DNA of 64,000 nt from Boswellia sacra (GCA_013180625.2 SNVD02009596.1:248001-312000); one strand, 5' to 3'; counted from the first letter of the stretch, positions 49,596 to 60,919 are shown. A program made the numbers and translations. The notes: a model not told the origin generated them from the sequence alone.

Positions 49596-52500
49596 GTACG
49601 TTTTCTAATCCTTCTTCAGGACAAATTCAATTTTAAATTCACGTTACATTTACTTTTTTTTCTTCAAAGATTTAAGACGTTTTTCAGGATTATCTTAGCA
49701 TTAACTATAAGTACATTATATCTATGGCATGATAATAATCAACATAAAAAATAGTTTAACTTTCTTTTCATATTTTTCTGTAAAATATATATGGATATAT
49801 ATGAATATGTTTCTTTTTTAAGCATAATCTGTCTTTGTACTTATGGTGAGAAATAGGAACAAATTTTTAATAAATATGCTAAAAAAATTCGAAACCAATA
49901 AATTTTTAACAAAAATTAAGAAAATTAATAAGGAAAAATGATTTTCTGGCCAAAATTCCCCACGTCGCAAAGGACCAAGTGGGTTTGCTGTGTTAGCACC
50001 AGCTGTACAATTGGACAAAATTTTGGGATTGGGAATTACTTTAGTGCCGAAATTTGCTACCAGCCAAAAATTAACTTCTTTTTTAAAAAAAAAAAAGATA
50101 AATCATCAACTTCAATAATAATAAGAATTCTGGAGTTATACGCAACGCAATATTAGGTTATCAAATAATTTTGATCTTACTATTATATTCTCGTCCTAGT
50201 TGCCTTCAAAAACTTAGTTAATTAATCGAATTCTAGAATTGGGCTATTTGCACAAAAATTTTCCTCTTTATCACCATTATTTCAGGTACAACCTTTGTTG
50301 AAATTTTAAAGATTACATTTTTATAATCTATCTCCATAAATTTAAAATGATACTAGTAAACCAATAAAATTTAATAAAAAAATAGAAAACAATAATCTTT
50401 TCCAAATGTCGATTGCAAAATTCATTAGTTTATGTCTTTATATTAAGGAAATTAATTAACGTAGCTATATTAATGTCTCATATGATTTATGAGAGCTTTG
50501 TTTTTCATTTAATGAAGTTTCAATCTGTTGAATTTATGTTACTTACATAAGAATATTTTCATAATTATAAAAATCAGTTGAATTAAAATAACTAAAAAAA
50601 TTTTAATGTAGATCATACTTAGATAAATTGTTGTTGAGAGTAAAACTCTCAGTGCTAGCCGGCACATTAATTATAAAATAATACGGAAATCCATTTTTGG
50701 ATGATTTCATCATCCCTAGAAATATTTTATGTAAAAGATTAATATCAGACATTGATATATTTCAATTTAATGGTTGCCAATATTACTAGTACTTTTTGGA
50801 TAAGTTCAATCCAACTATAGGATATTAATTTATATATAAATAGAGATCGGTATCTGGTTTAATTTAACCATTGAATCGACATGATCTCTCTTTCTAATAA
50901 TGTAAGTTAGCTAGAGAAAACGGTTCTTTTTTATTCTTATTGTTATCGGAATTTTATTTTAGTTTAAACTCATGTTTAACTTAAATCGTGCGGTGTTTTA
51001 CTTGAAAATTTTTAACCAGCTTGTTGATCCAATTATGTTGATGCAAATTGCTTCCATTTTATCTTATGCAGTAAATAAGTAAATAAAAATTCAAAATTTC
51101 AAAGTCCCCTAACTTGTCATAGCTATGAACTATATGAGATTCTGCCTATGCCTAAAATCATAAATTTCAATTAAAATTATAGTTGAATTTCTTAGGTCCT
51201 TTGTGTCACGAGCTTGGAGTTTAGCGCAGCTTGCTCGTGCGGCACTTAGGCAACTTGAACCCGAAGTTGCTAAGTAAGCCTTGTGATTAGCTTGCTTCGC
51301 TCAAGGAAGAAGCTTGTGGACCGTTGAGCTTTAGAACTTGTAGGCAACAAAGAGAAGAGTAGGAAGAATGAAGACAAGTATTGCTTACTCAAAGAATGCT
51401 TTGTATTACGATTGAAAGCTTACAATGCTTGAAATGCTTACAAATGCTTAGATAGCTTGGATTAGCTTGGATATATTACAAATGAGCCTTGGAGGGGTTT
51501 TTATAGTGAGTCACCTCCTCCATAACGGCTAGTTAACGGCTATATAACGGCTAGTTTTCTAACGGCTATATAACGGCTAGTTTCCTAACGGCTATATAAC
51601 GGCTAGTTAACAGCTATATAACGGCTATATTACAACGGCTATATTATAACGGCTAGTTAGACCATCTAGAAGATATGTACAATAGATGCCAACTAACATG
51701 CCAACTAGCTAGAGCTTCCAGAAGATGGGCTTGGATTAGGCCAAGCCTTGTGTAATTGGGCCAACTCTAGCAAGGAACTTGGCGGGCCGTAACATTCTCC
51801 CCCACCTGATTCCGCAACGTCCCCGTTGCGTCCTTGAGAAGGTATCATCGGTTGTGGGCGAGAGACCTTACGTCGACGCTTCCCCTTTCCGCGCTTGCAT
51901 GACCTCTTGGTTGCCTTCTCGGTCTTGGGAGGCATCATGCAATGAGACACTATGGATGGAGGTTCGATGTCGAACTCCTCTTGCCTTGGTGATTGTCTCT
52001 CCGATGTATTTTGAGCCACAACATCCTTGTTTTTGTCAAGGATGGGCAGAATTTGTGGGCTCTTAGTGACGAGGTTTTCCCCGTCGTTGAGCTCCCGAAT
52101 GGGAGTAAGGAGGTTCGGCTCTTCCTTGATCCCTTGTTCGAATTGTAGTGCGGACATTATCTTCTTCTCGACCTTAGCTACACGTTCTATGCCGATCGTG
52201 CATGAATGACTTCCACCGAGGATGCTAAGGGAGTTAGAAGATGGTATGGGAAAGGCATGGGCTTGATCGAAGAATTCCATGCCGAGCACTACTTGGAAAT
52301 CATCCATAGGAACAATGGAGAAATCAAGTTTACCATTCCACGTGCCAAGTTGGACGGATGTGGCTTTAGACACCCCCACAATTGCCTTGGCAGCTGAGTT
52401 TATGGCTTTGATGGCACCACCTCCCTTGGTGTATTTGAGACCTAACCGTTTGGCCTCTTCTTCGGAAATGAAATTGTGCGTGGCTCCCGTGTCGAGCATT

Positions 52501-55500
52501 GCACGCACATCTTTGCCGTTAATGGTGGCACTCACATACATTAAACCTTTCTTGGTAGGTGTGGTTTTCTTGAGTGCACCAATGATATGAAGGGAACCAA
52601 TTTCCGCTTGCAGCTTCTCCTCATTGACACCTCCATTTTGAGTGACAAGAGCATTGAGGGCCTTCCTCTTTGGGCAATCACGAACCCAATGAGGACCATC
52701 ACAGATGAAGCAAGGGCTTTTAGGTTTAGGGGCATCAAACTTACCTCTATTGGATGTGTTTCGTTTGTCCCCTCCGAATGTTTTGCGTTCGCCACTTTCC
52801 TTGCGAGGATGATGTTGCTCTTCCCCCTCTTTTTCGTGGTTGGGCTTCCTCTCCTTGAATTGGGTAGAGTAATCCACAAGAGATTCGGCTACGGCTATAG
52901 CATCATCGAGATCTTGCACGTTGCGCCTCTCTAGTTCAATTCTTGCCCAATCTTTGAGCCCATCAAGAAAATAGAAGAGGGAGTCCTTCTCGGACATGTC
53001 CTCAATTTCAAGGATTATAGTAGTAAAGTCTTTAATGTACTCACGGATTGTGCCGCTTTGCTTCAATCGGCGGAGACGACCTCTTGCCTCCTTCTCGGCA
53101 TTGCTTGGAGAGAAATGCTTCCGAAGTTCTCTCTTGAAATCCTCCCATGTGCGGAGGGAAATGATGCCTTTGCCCGCGTTGCCATGCTTTCGACGCCACC
53201 AAAGTTGGGCTGCATCACGTAGAAATGTGGGCGCAACACCGATCCTCGAAGCATCATCGTGGGCACATTTAGCTTCGAAGTATTGTTCCAAGCCAAAGAG
53301 GAAGTTTTCCACTTCCGTTGCATTGCGGGTGCCATGGTACGTGGGAGGAGTAGGCACTTGCATATTTATCAACGCATTACCGCTTGTGTAAGAAGGGCTA
53401 GCGCGCTCGCATTGGTGCTTCTCCCATTCCGTGCGAGTTTCCTCTACTTCGGCACGGAGTCCTCGCAACTCATGTTCCATAAAGACCCGCAAGCTTGTGA
53501 GCTCTCGTGTAATGTTACGAAGCTCCTTCTCATAAGCCTTACTAAACTCGTTGATGTTGGACTTTGTGGCTTGGGTTATCTCTCCATATTCCGTCTCTAG
53601 ACCTTCGAGACGTGCGGAAAGCCCTTCGATCGCATTGTCCATCCCCGAGATAGTTTGTTCAAGGCTTGCAACACGAGGCTCCAAGACTTCCGTGAGGGGG
53701 GCTTTAGCCTTACCACGTTTTCCTTGTAGACGTGGTTGTGGGAGAGCTTGTTCTTCTCGACCACGGACTTGCTCCTCGATGTTCAACTCCATGTCGGATG
53801 CCATTTGTTCTTTGTGCTCGAACTGTGCTCTGATACCAACTGTCACGAGCTTGGAGTTTAGCGCAGCTTGCTCGTGCGGCACTTAGGCAACTTGAACCCG
53901 AAGTTGCTAAGTAAGCCTTGTGATTAGCTTGCTTCGCTCAAGGAAGAAGCTTGTGGACCGTTGAGCTTAAGAACTTGTAGGCAACAAAGAGAAGAGTAGG
54001 AAGAATGAAGACAAGTATTGCTTACTCAAAGAATGCTTTGTATTACGATTGAAAGCTTACAATGCTTGAAATGCTTACAAATGCTTAGATAGCTTGGATT
54101 AGCTTGGATATATTACAAATGAGCCTTGGAGGGGTTTTTATAGTGAGTCACCTCCTCCATAACGGCTAGTTAACGGCTATATAACGGCTAGTTTCTAACG
54201 GCTAACGGCTAGTTTCCTAACGGCTATTAACGGCTATATAACGGCTATATTACAACGGCTAGTTAGACCATCTAGAAGATATGTACAATAGATGCCAACT
54301 AACATGCCAACTAGCTAGAGCTTCCAGAAGATGGGCTTGGATTAGGCCAAGCCTTGTGTAATTGGGCCAACTCTAGCAAGGAACTTGGCGGGCCGTAACA
54401 TTTGTGAGTCTGTGATTAGTTTTCATACTTCAATCTATTGTTTCTTGCTATATTAAATAATAATCCAACTCTTACATGCCTTTTATAAATTTTCTGATCT
54501 TTTATTATTAATTTTTTTGTATTGAAACCAGCCTTGTATTTAAAGATAATACGGTTGATCTGATAGATTTTTGCTGAGATTGAGCGATTTGTATTTGTTT
54601 TCTCAGAAATTAAGGGTTTTAGAGATTGAAGATTGCCACCATGAACTATGTGATGGATTAATGCTCAATTGTTTGAGACATGGCTTCAAAAATTTGGAAG
54701 AATTAAGAATCAAGGGTTGTGGCGTTAAAGTGGTATTTCAATTGGATGGTCTTATAACTGCCATTGATGGACAACATGAATTATTGCTTCCAAATTTGAA
54801 GGAAGTGATATTGGAATCTCTAACAGATCTAGAAGGTTTAGTTACAGGTCCTAAAAATATTTTGAGCCTACAAAACCTTACTACTCTAAATGTTAGAGAG
54901 TGTCATAAGCTGAGGCATATATTCTCATCAATTATTGGTCCAAATTTGTTGCAATTGAAAGAGTTTTCCATTGAAGATTGTGGAGAATTAGAGCAAATCA
55001 TTGTTGAAGAGGATTATATGCAACCTCTACCCTTTCCTAATCTCTCAAAAATTAATGTCAAGAGGTGTAAGAAATTAAAACATTTGTTTCCTATTACCAT
55101 AGTCCAAAGTCTTCAAAAGCTGCAGTGCATTACTCTTGGAGACAACTCTCAGTTAGAAAAAATATTTAGAGATAGAGATGGAGCTGATGTTGTCGGTAAC
55201 AAAGAAATTATGCTGCCTCAACTTAAGAAGTTGTCGCTGAAAGCATTGCCCAGTCTCACCAACTTCTGTCCTATTGGTTATCACTTCGTATTGGTATGTT
55301 TTTAATTGTTTTATTATGAAAAATATCAAATTTATTTTAAATTTGTGTATTGTGTTTGCACATGCGTTTTTAAATTTTTCTTTTTTAATTCTTAGAGCAT
55401 GGGTAGGTCTAAACTTGATTAATATTAGGAATGATGCAATGTATAAGTTTTCTATAAATTTGAACTTGAATTGTTTAAAAAAATTAAAGAAAAATATTTA

Positions 55501-58500
55501 ATAATCCAGTGTAATTTCTTACTTAGACATTTTATAATAGATACTACTTGTAAAATTAGAATATCTAGAAAGAAAAGATGATAACAGTCAATCTTAATTT
55601 GTGAAATATATATAATTTTTTATAAGACATTAAATTATGTATAAAATCATAGATAAATAAATGATAAATAAAAACTAATAAGGAAAATGATTTACTGGCC
55701 AAAACTCTCACTGACGCAAAGGACCAAGTTCGTTTGCCGTGTTATCACCACCTGTACAATTGGACAAAAAATTGTGATTGTGAATTGCTTTCGGGACTAA
55801 GTTTTTGTCCCAATCCAATGTCCTTCAATGACTATATCGGGCTACCAGCCTAAAAGTATTATTATTATTATTATTATTATTTTGTTTTCTTCCATGCAAA
55901 TCATCAACTGCAATAATAATAGGAATTTTGAACTCAAGATTAGATCATCAAATAATTTTGATCTTAATACTATTAATTACTAAATACTTTTCGGATAAGT
56001 TTGTCCAATTGCAGGATAATAATTTATATATTAATAGAGATGGGTATAATTTAACTATTAAATTGACATAATCTCTCTTTCTAATCATGCTAGGCTTGAG
56101 TAAACGGTTCTTTTATTATTTTTATGCTGTTGGAATTTTATTTTAATTTAAACTCATGTTTAATTTAAAATCATGTGATGTTTTACTCGAGGAAAATTTT
56201 CAAATAAAGTTAATAAAAATTGAAATTTTCAAAGTCCCCTAACTTTTCATGGCTATGAACCATATCAGATGCTGCCTATGCCTAAAATCATAAATTTCAA
56301 TTAAAATTACACCTGAATTTCTTAGATCCTTTGTGGGTCTGTGATTAGTTTTCATACTTTAATGTCTTTTTTTTTAATTGATGCTATTCAGTAATGATCT
56401 AACTCTTTCATGTCTTTTTATAAATTTTCTGATCCTTGTATTTATGTTTTATTTTTCTCCATTGAAACCAGCCATGTATTTAAAGATAGTACAGTTAATC
56501 TTATAAATTTTTGTTGAGATTAAGTTGTTTGTATTTGTTTTCACAGACATTAAGGGTTTTAGAGATTGAAGATTGCCACCATGAACTGTGTGATGGATTA
56601 ATGCTCACTTGTTTGAGACATGGCTTCAAAAATTTGGAAGAATTAAGAATCAAGGATTGTGGAGTTAAAGTGGTATTTCAACTGGATGGTCTTATAACTG
56701 CCATTGATGGACAACATGAATTATTATTTCCAAATTTGAAAGAGTTGTCTATTGAGGATTGTGGAGAATTAGAGCAAATCATTGTTGAAAAGCATTATAT
56801 GCAACCTCTTTCCTTTCCTAATCTCTCAAGAATCAATGTCCAGGGGTGTAACAAATTAAAACATTTGCTTCCTATCTCCAAAGTCCAGAGTCTTGAAAAA
56901 CTGGAATACATTACTCTTAAAGACAACTCTCAATTAGAAGAAATATTTGGACATAAAGATGGAGCTGATGCTATGGATGATGAAGAAAATATTGTGTTAC
57001 CTCAACTTAAGGAGTTGTCACTCAAAGCATTGCCAAGCTTCTCCAACTTTTCTCCTAGTGATTCTCACTGCATATTGGTATGTTTTTTATTGTTTTTAAT
57101 GAAACGTGTCAAATTCATTTTAAGTCCGTCTACTCTGTCTACAAATGCGTTGTTAAAGTCAATTTTTAATGCTTAAAGGATGGGCAGATAAAATTTGATT
57201 AATCTTAAGAATGATTGATGCAATGTATAAATTTTCTAAAAATTTGAATATGAATTCTTTTAAAAAAATAAAAGTAAAAATATTTAATAATTAACTAGGA
57301 ATAATTTCATACTTAGAAGTTTTATAATAGATACTACTAAAATTAGGATATCTATAAAGAAAAGATAGTAATAGTCAATCTTAATTTGTGAAATATATAT
57401 AATTTTCTCTATGACATTAAATTATGTATAAAATCAAAGATAAATAAATGATAACTTTCACATATACTTTTCTTTTTATTTTGTTTAAAGTCAACTTTTT
57501 AATTACAGTAAGTGTTCTGTTACGTATTGCTAAATATAGTCAATCTCTATCTAATATGCATTTAATTTCATTTACCATGTTATATAGAGATATGGTTAGA
57601 AATTGATTCCGTGACTCTGTTAGAACTTCATGTAGGAATTAATTATTAGTTATTGTTAATCCATTTTATCAATTGGACAGAAATAGTCAATAATAATAAT
57701 AATAATAATACCTAATTACCAATTTTTTTAATATCTCTTTTTGAACGGTAGGCTTATAATTTGTGAATGAACATGATTTTGTCTTGTGAAAAGTTAGAAA
57801 ATTTTAAATTAAATTGACATGGCCTTTCACTTAATAAAGTTATCAGCAGCAGTTTATTTTTGTTATTATTAGTATTATCTTTAATATCTCTCAACTTGTT
57901 TCCACTATAACAAGTATTCAAATTTAAATGTTGACAGCTATTACCATAGTATATTAAAATCATAATTAATGGCATGCACCACTCTAATATTATAAAATTC
58001 AATTAAGATTGTAACTGAATTTTTTTTTAAGGTTTCGTTGTAAGTAACATTGGCGTTTTAATTTTATTGTCGTGCCCATGACTTATTAAAAATGAACAGT
58101 TTGTTAAGTAGTGTAAAAAAATTAAGGTGACATGTTTTTACAAAAGTATCTGATTTTAATTTCATGAAATATTTTAAAACTGATATACATAATAATTTCA
58201 TTAATTAATTGTGTGACTTGTTTTTCCAGAATTTACGGGTTTTAAGACTGGAAGGTTTGCAGCAGCAATTGTGTCATGGAATTCTTGGCTGTTTGAGTCA
58301 ACATGAGTTCAAGAATTTGGAAGTAATAAGAATGGAGGAATGTGGAGTAAAAGTGGTATTTGATTTGGAAGGTGTTAATGAACAACAACGTCATCAATTG
58401 TCACTCCCAAGTTTGAAGACATTGAGCTTGATAACTCTAGAAAAACTAGAATATTTATGCAAGGGTCCCACACATCTTTTAAGCCTCAAAAACCTCACCC

Positions 58501-58532
58501 GTCTATTGGTCTCTAATTGCAATCAGCTGTGA
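46494..58532 (+). CDS. CC-NBS-LRR disease-resistance gene, truncated by nonsense in exon 4
   Basis: Gene model: exons 46494-49595, 54607-55293, 56547-57077 and 58230-58532, all phase 0 with GT/AG borders, giving 1540 codons before TGA 58530-58532. The original gene continued to 59051 and a terminal exon 59257-59406, about 1763 residues. The protein is an intracellular immune receptor of the RPS2/At4g27190 type: the NBS is an ADP/ATP switch, the LRRs sense an effector or a guarded host protein, and activation triggers hypersensitive defence. The NBS motifs are all intact, and the stop removes only the last LRR block and tail, so residual function is possible. Exon 1 alone, read past its donor, stays open to 49754. 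Confidence 0.8.
49596..51199 (+). other. Intron 1, left part
   Basis: Intron sequence. From about 49930 it aligns with intron 2 (55680-56330) and with window positions 30-700 (GGCCAAAA, GCAAAGGACCAAGT, TGTACAATTGGACAAAA in order), but is more diverged. This shows that the intron-plus-exon unit was duplicated inside the gene. Confidence 0.75.
51204..51794 (-). repeat. 3' LTR of the gag-protease element
   Basis: 591 bp from TGTCACGAGC to CCGTAACA. It contains an array of AACGGCTATAT and AACGGCTAGTT 11-mers (about 51522-51656), longer than the same array in the right LTR. Outside the array I see about one substitution. Confidence 0.92.
51705..53804 (-). CDS. Gag-protease polyprotein of the LTR element
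   Basis: An intact 699-residue ORF. I chose the ATG at 53804 (MASDMELNIEEQ) because it lies just after the primer-binding site; the frame is open further into the LTR to 53882. A coiled coil is likely at about residues 40-130. The retrotransposon gag fold runs from about 155 to 315 (LWWRRKHG, TWEDFKRELRKHF, YIKDF). A zinc knuckle C365-x2-C-x3-H-x4-C377 follows, then a pepsin-like protease with active-site DTG at 438-440 and VVLGMEFF later. The C-terminus is basic and low-complexity and ends inside the left LTR. Gag packages element RNA and the protease matures it. Type is Ty3/gypsy-like. Confidence 0.9.
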   Translation of the reverse strand: MASDMELNIEEQVRGREEQALPQPRLQGKRGKAKAPLTEVLEPRVASLEQTISGMDNAIEGLSARLEGLETEYGEITQATKSNINEFSKAYEKELRNITRELTSLRVFMEHELRGLRAEVEETRTEWEKHQCERASPSYTSGNALINMQVPTPPTYHGTRNATEVENFLFGLEQYFEAKCAHDDASRIGVAPTFLRDAAQLWWRRKHGNAGKGIISLRTWEDFKRELRKHFSPSNAEKEARGRLRRLKQSGTIREYIKDFTTIILEIEDMSEKDSLFYFLDGLKDWARIELERRNVQDLDDAIAVAESLVDYSTQFKERKPNHEKEGEEQHHPRKESGERKTFGGDKRNTSNRGKFDAPKPKSPCFICDGPHWVRDCPKRKALNALVTQNGGVNEEKLQAEIGSLHIIGALKKTTPTKKGLMYVSATINGKDVRAMLDTGATHNFISEEEAKRLGLKYTKGGGAIKAINSAAKAIVGVSKATSVQLGTWNGKLDFSIVPMDDFQVVLGMEFFDQAHAFPIPSSNSLSILGGSHSCTIGIERVAKVEKKIMSALQFEQGIKEEPNLLTPIRELNDGENLVTKSPQILPILDKNKDVVAQNTSERQSPRQEEFDIEPPSIVSHCMMPPKTEKATKRSCKRGKGKRRRKVSRPQPMIPSQGRNGDVAESGGGECYGPPSSLLELAQLHKAWPNPSPSSGSSS
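53841..54400 (-). repeat. 5' LTR of the gag-protease element
   Basis: 560 bp with the same ends as the left LTR. Its 11-mer array (about 54161-54262) has fewer AACGGCTA units, which explains the 31-bp length difference. Confidence 0.92.
54607..55293 (+). CDS. Exon 2: LRR block, full-length form
   Basis: 229 codons, phase 0, between TTTTCTCAG and TTGGTATG. It carries irregular LRRs with LEIEDCHHELCDGLM, LEELRIKGCGVKVVF and LEQIIVEEDY landmarks. Compared with exon 3 it has 52 extra codons (about residues 76-127), equal to two repeats. It is the ancestral form of the duplicated exon. Confidence 0.88.
55294..56546 (+). other. Intron 2
   Basis: From about 55640 onward it is almost identical to window positions 1-923. 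It has an ATT microsatellite at about 55856-55881 and no insertion. TTTG at 56330-56333 is the unoccupied equivalent of the LTR-element target in intron 1. Confidence 0.8.
56547..57077 (+). CDS. Exon 3: duplicated LRR block, shortened form
   Basis: 177 codons, phase 0, between TTTTCACAG and TTGGTATG. It is the same as exon 2 except for an in-frame loss of 52 codons between NLKE and LSIEDCGELEQII. The missing part is bounded in exon 2 by two similar LKE-encoding stretches, consistent with recombination between neighbouring LRRs. Its equivalent in gene A is 924-1448. Confidence 0.88.
57078..58229 (+). other. Intron 3
   Basis: AT-rich, colinear with 1449-2585, with AAT and TTA short repeats. 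It ends in TTTTTCCAG. No independent gene. Confidence 0.8.
58230..58532 (+). CDS. Exon 4, translated part, ending at premature TGA
   Basis: 100 codons of LRR, then TGA at 58530-58532. The same codon is AGA in gene A (2880-2882) and in copy A', and the frame stays open after the stop to the exon end, so a single A-to-T change explains the truncation. Confidence 0.85.
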   Translation, partial: NLRVLRLEGLQQQLCHGILGCLSQHEFKNLEVIRMEECGVKVVFDLEGVNEQQRHQLSLPSLKTLSLITLEKLEYLCKGPTHLLSLKNLTRLLVSNCNQL

Positions 58533-59063
58533 CATATATTCTCATCCACTACTCTTGCTCAAAATCTGTCGAAATTGGAAGGGTTGTATGTTAGGGATTG
58601 TGGGGAATTGGAGAAAATCATAGTTGAAGATGATAAAGAGGATGATGATATCCAACCTCATCTGCTCTTTCCAAATCTTAGAGAAATTGATGTTGGGAGG
58701 TGTAAGAAATTAAAACGTGTATTTCCTATCACCATAGCCAGAGGTCTTCAACAACTAAAAGAATTAGGAGTATGGGAGAACATTGAATTAGAACAAGTAT
58801 TTGGAGAGAAAGAGAGAGATAGAGATGGAGGTGGTGAAGTCATGGAGATGGATGACAAAGCAATCGTTTTGCCTCAACTTCAAACATTGTTTTTACGGGA
58901 TTTACAAAGGCTGACCAACTTCTGCCCTGTGGGTTATCACTTCATATTTCCATCTTTCATGAATGGAAGTTTAATTGTTGAAGGATGTCGTAAGATAGCG
59001 ACAAGATTTTCGTGGGATGAAAAAGATAGTACTATTCATGCGGAAGCCAAGGTAAGGAACTAC

Positions 59064-59114
<51 letters not shown>

Positions 59115-59406
59115 GAAATTATAATTTTTTAACACTTTCCGCAATTATAGTTGTTGTTGTTGTTAACCATCCCCATTATTTAAGATTTTTGGTTTTTGGA
59201 TCAATAATTTTGTCATTGTCGATGCTAATTTCCATTGTTAATTATACTCTCTGCAGCCACCCAAAGAAGGCAGCAATGATGATGAAGAGCGCACCATGGA
59301 TATCTATTGCAAAGGTTCTAACCAATTAAGGGAAAAATTACCACCATACATGGAACAAATAAGAACGGAAGGAATAACACCCAGCACGAGCAAAAGGGAA
59401 ACTTGA
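58533..59406 (+). pseudogene. Untranslated rest of exon 4 and terminal exon
   Basis: 58533-59051 remains open in the exon-4 frame and ends at a GTAAGG donor. The intron 59052-59256 contains an AAT microsatellite. The terminal exon 59257-59406 has an intact CTCTGCAG acceptor and encodes PPKEGSNDDEERTMDIY to KRET and TGA. Everything is preserved except for the upstream stop, so inactivation is recent or tolerated. Confidence 0.82.
59064..59115. repeat. (AAT)n microsatellite
   Basis: About 17 AAT units in the last intron, directly after the donor region. The equivalent place in gene A has only a few units. Confidence 0.9.
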
Positions 59407-60900
59407 AGGTAATGTGACTCTTTTTATATGACCACTTGCTTGTGAAATTTCCCCAACTACCATGTCATCAATTTCAAAACAAGTCTTTTGATTCTTGGCT
59501 GCTCTGTTAGTTTCTTGTAAACAAGTCTATCAAATTTGAGTTGATATTCTGGCACCAATTCACTCCATTTTCCTTAGTGAACAATTATATTTAATTATCT
59601 ATGATCTGACGACCATTTAAAATAATAGATACATGCACAATCATGAATCCAAAAGATTTGTGAAAGTTCTTCTTGGTAAAACCTATTGAAATTTTTGAAA
59701 GTTATATAACCCCTCACGTCATATCTTTGATGAAGTCTAAATTAGCTCTGTTTCATTTAATACTCTCATTGTAAGACTACTGAAGCAAGCAATTTCTTGA
59801 AAGGAGGCAAGATAGAGACTGAGCTATAACCTGAGTCAAGCCAATAAATTTTCTGAGGAGAGGACCCGCCACTGTTGGGTATTTCCACTGGATCTCCTCC
59901 TCCTGCTTTCTTGGAGAAATACATGAACATGGCTTGAACTCTTTCACAATCACCTCTTCACAGAGGTTGTGTTATCTACCATAGTTTCATACTTGCATTT
60001 CTTTTATCCTTCTCATTATCTTCTACATTATCATGGTCTCTTTGTTGAATCTCAAGTCTCCCATAGCAATCACTCTACCTTGATCATCTGTGAATAATCT
60101 GCGGTTGCTATGAAATATATCAACTTCTCATTTACTCAAATCGCAATATGTTTATTACAGATGTCTTGACAGGCCTCTTTTCTCTTGCACTAGATATGTC
60201 AATGAAAGTAATGTTGAAGAGTTCTCAAGGTCAAGCGTGCTTTGACACTCCAAAACTTGAGTTTGTACAGTGTCATAAAAAATTCTCCATTATATTCCAG
60301 AGCCATACCTAGGGCATCTTGTCTCAGTTCAATCTGATTCTGGTCAATATTTGCTGGTGGGATGAAGTCCTAGTCACTCTAGAAAAGTTAATTCACTTAA
60401 CTTATATGCTGCACTCAAGCTTCAGGATGGGAAGAATTTATGTATTTGTATTTGAATTCTACTGATGATTCAATTTTTTTTTTTTAACCATTTTCTTTAC
60501 TGATATTTCTGCAGATAATTTTCAAGTAAACTAAGGTCTTAGAAGTGTTTGATTGTAACAGATGCTCCAGTGTGATTCGTATTTCTGAAGAGTGTGTGGC
60601 TTGTTTTACAACTTAGTGGCTGTAGGTGTTCTACATTCAAAATTTTTTGTTTATATAAACTTCTTCATCTTTCCTGAGCAAAGTACAGACAGACAGCACT
60701 CTGCTACATGCACTGTTAATCTTTAAATGAAGTTAGAGCCTTTTCACCTCATTTATGGAAGTTCAACCATATACATATGCAGATTGATATCATATGGTTT
60801 ACTTATTTATTTATTTATTTTTGGATTTCTATAACAATCTAATAGATGGGATTGTCATTATGTGAATAAGTAAAACTTCTATGGCTTTGTAATTTATAGG
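59407..60900 (+). other. Shared R-gene 3' flank (copy C)
   Basis: 59407-59760 matches 3709-4260 and 59800-60480 matches about 6600-7340. No gene was recognised. Confidence 0.55.
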
Positions 60901-60919
60901 CATGGATTCATCTCCAGTA

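Larger units (their letters stand above)
51200..54404 (-). mobile_element. Non-autonomous gag-protease LTR element (TR-GAG-like) in intron 1
   Basis: The element spans 51204-54400 with a left LTR of 591 bp and a right LTR of 560 bp, and a TTTG repeat at both borders (51200-51203, 54401-54404). It is inserted antisense to the R gene. A primer-binding site TGGTATCAGAGC (complement at 53827-53838) lies two bases from the right LTR, and a purine tract GGTGGGGGAGAA abuts the left LTR. The only product is gag plus protease; no RT, RNase H or integrase is present, so it depends on a partner. This structure matches plant elements called TR-GAG. LTRs are nearly identical outside a tandem repeat, so insertion is recent. 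Confidence 0.93.

Noticed and set aside
49596..49754. C-terminal extension of exon 1 (reading through the donor)
   Set aside because: The GT donor after AAGAG is shared with copy B, and phase-0 LRR exons follow, so splicing is more likely. An unspliced short form cannot be excluded.
52206..53886. Several plus-strand ORFs within the gag-protease element
   Set aside because: Antisense shadows of the gag-protease gene, which has clear gag, zinc-knuckle and protease motifs.
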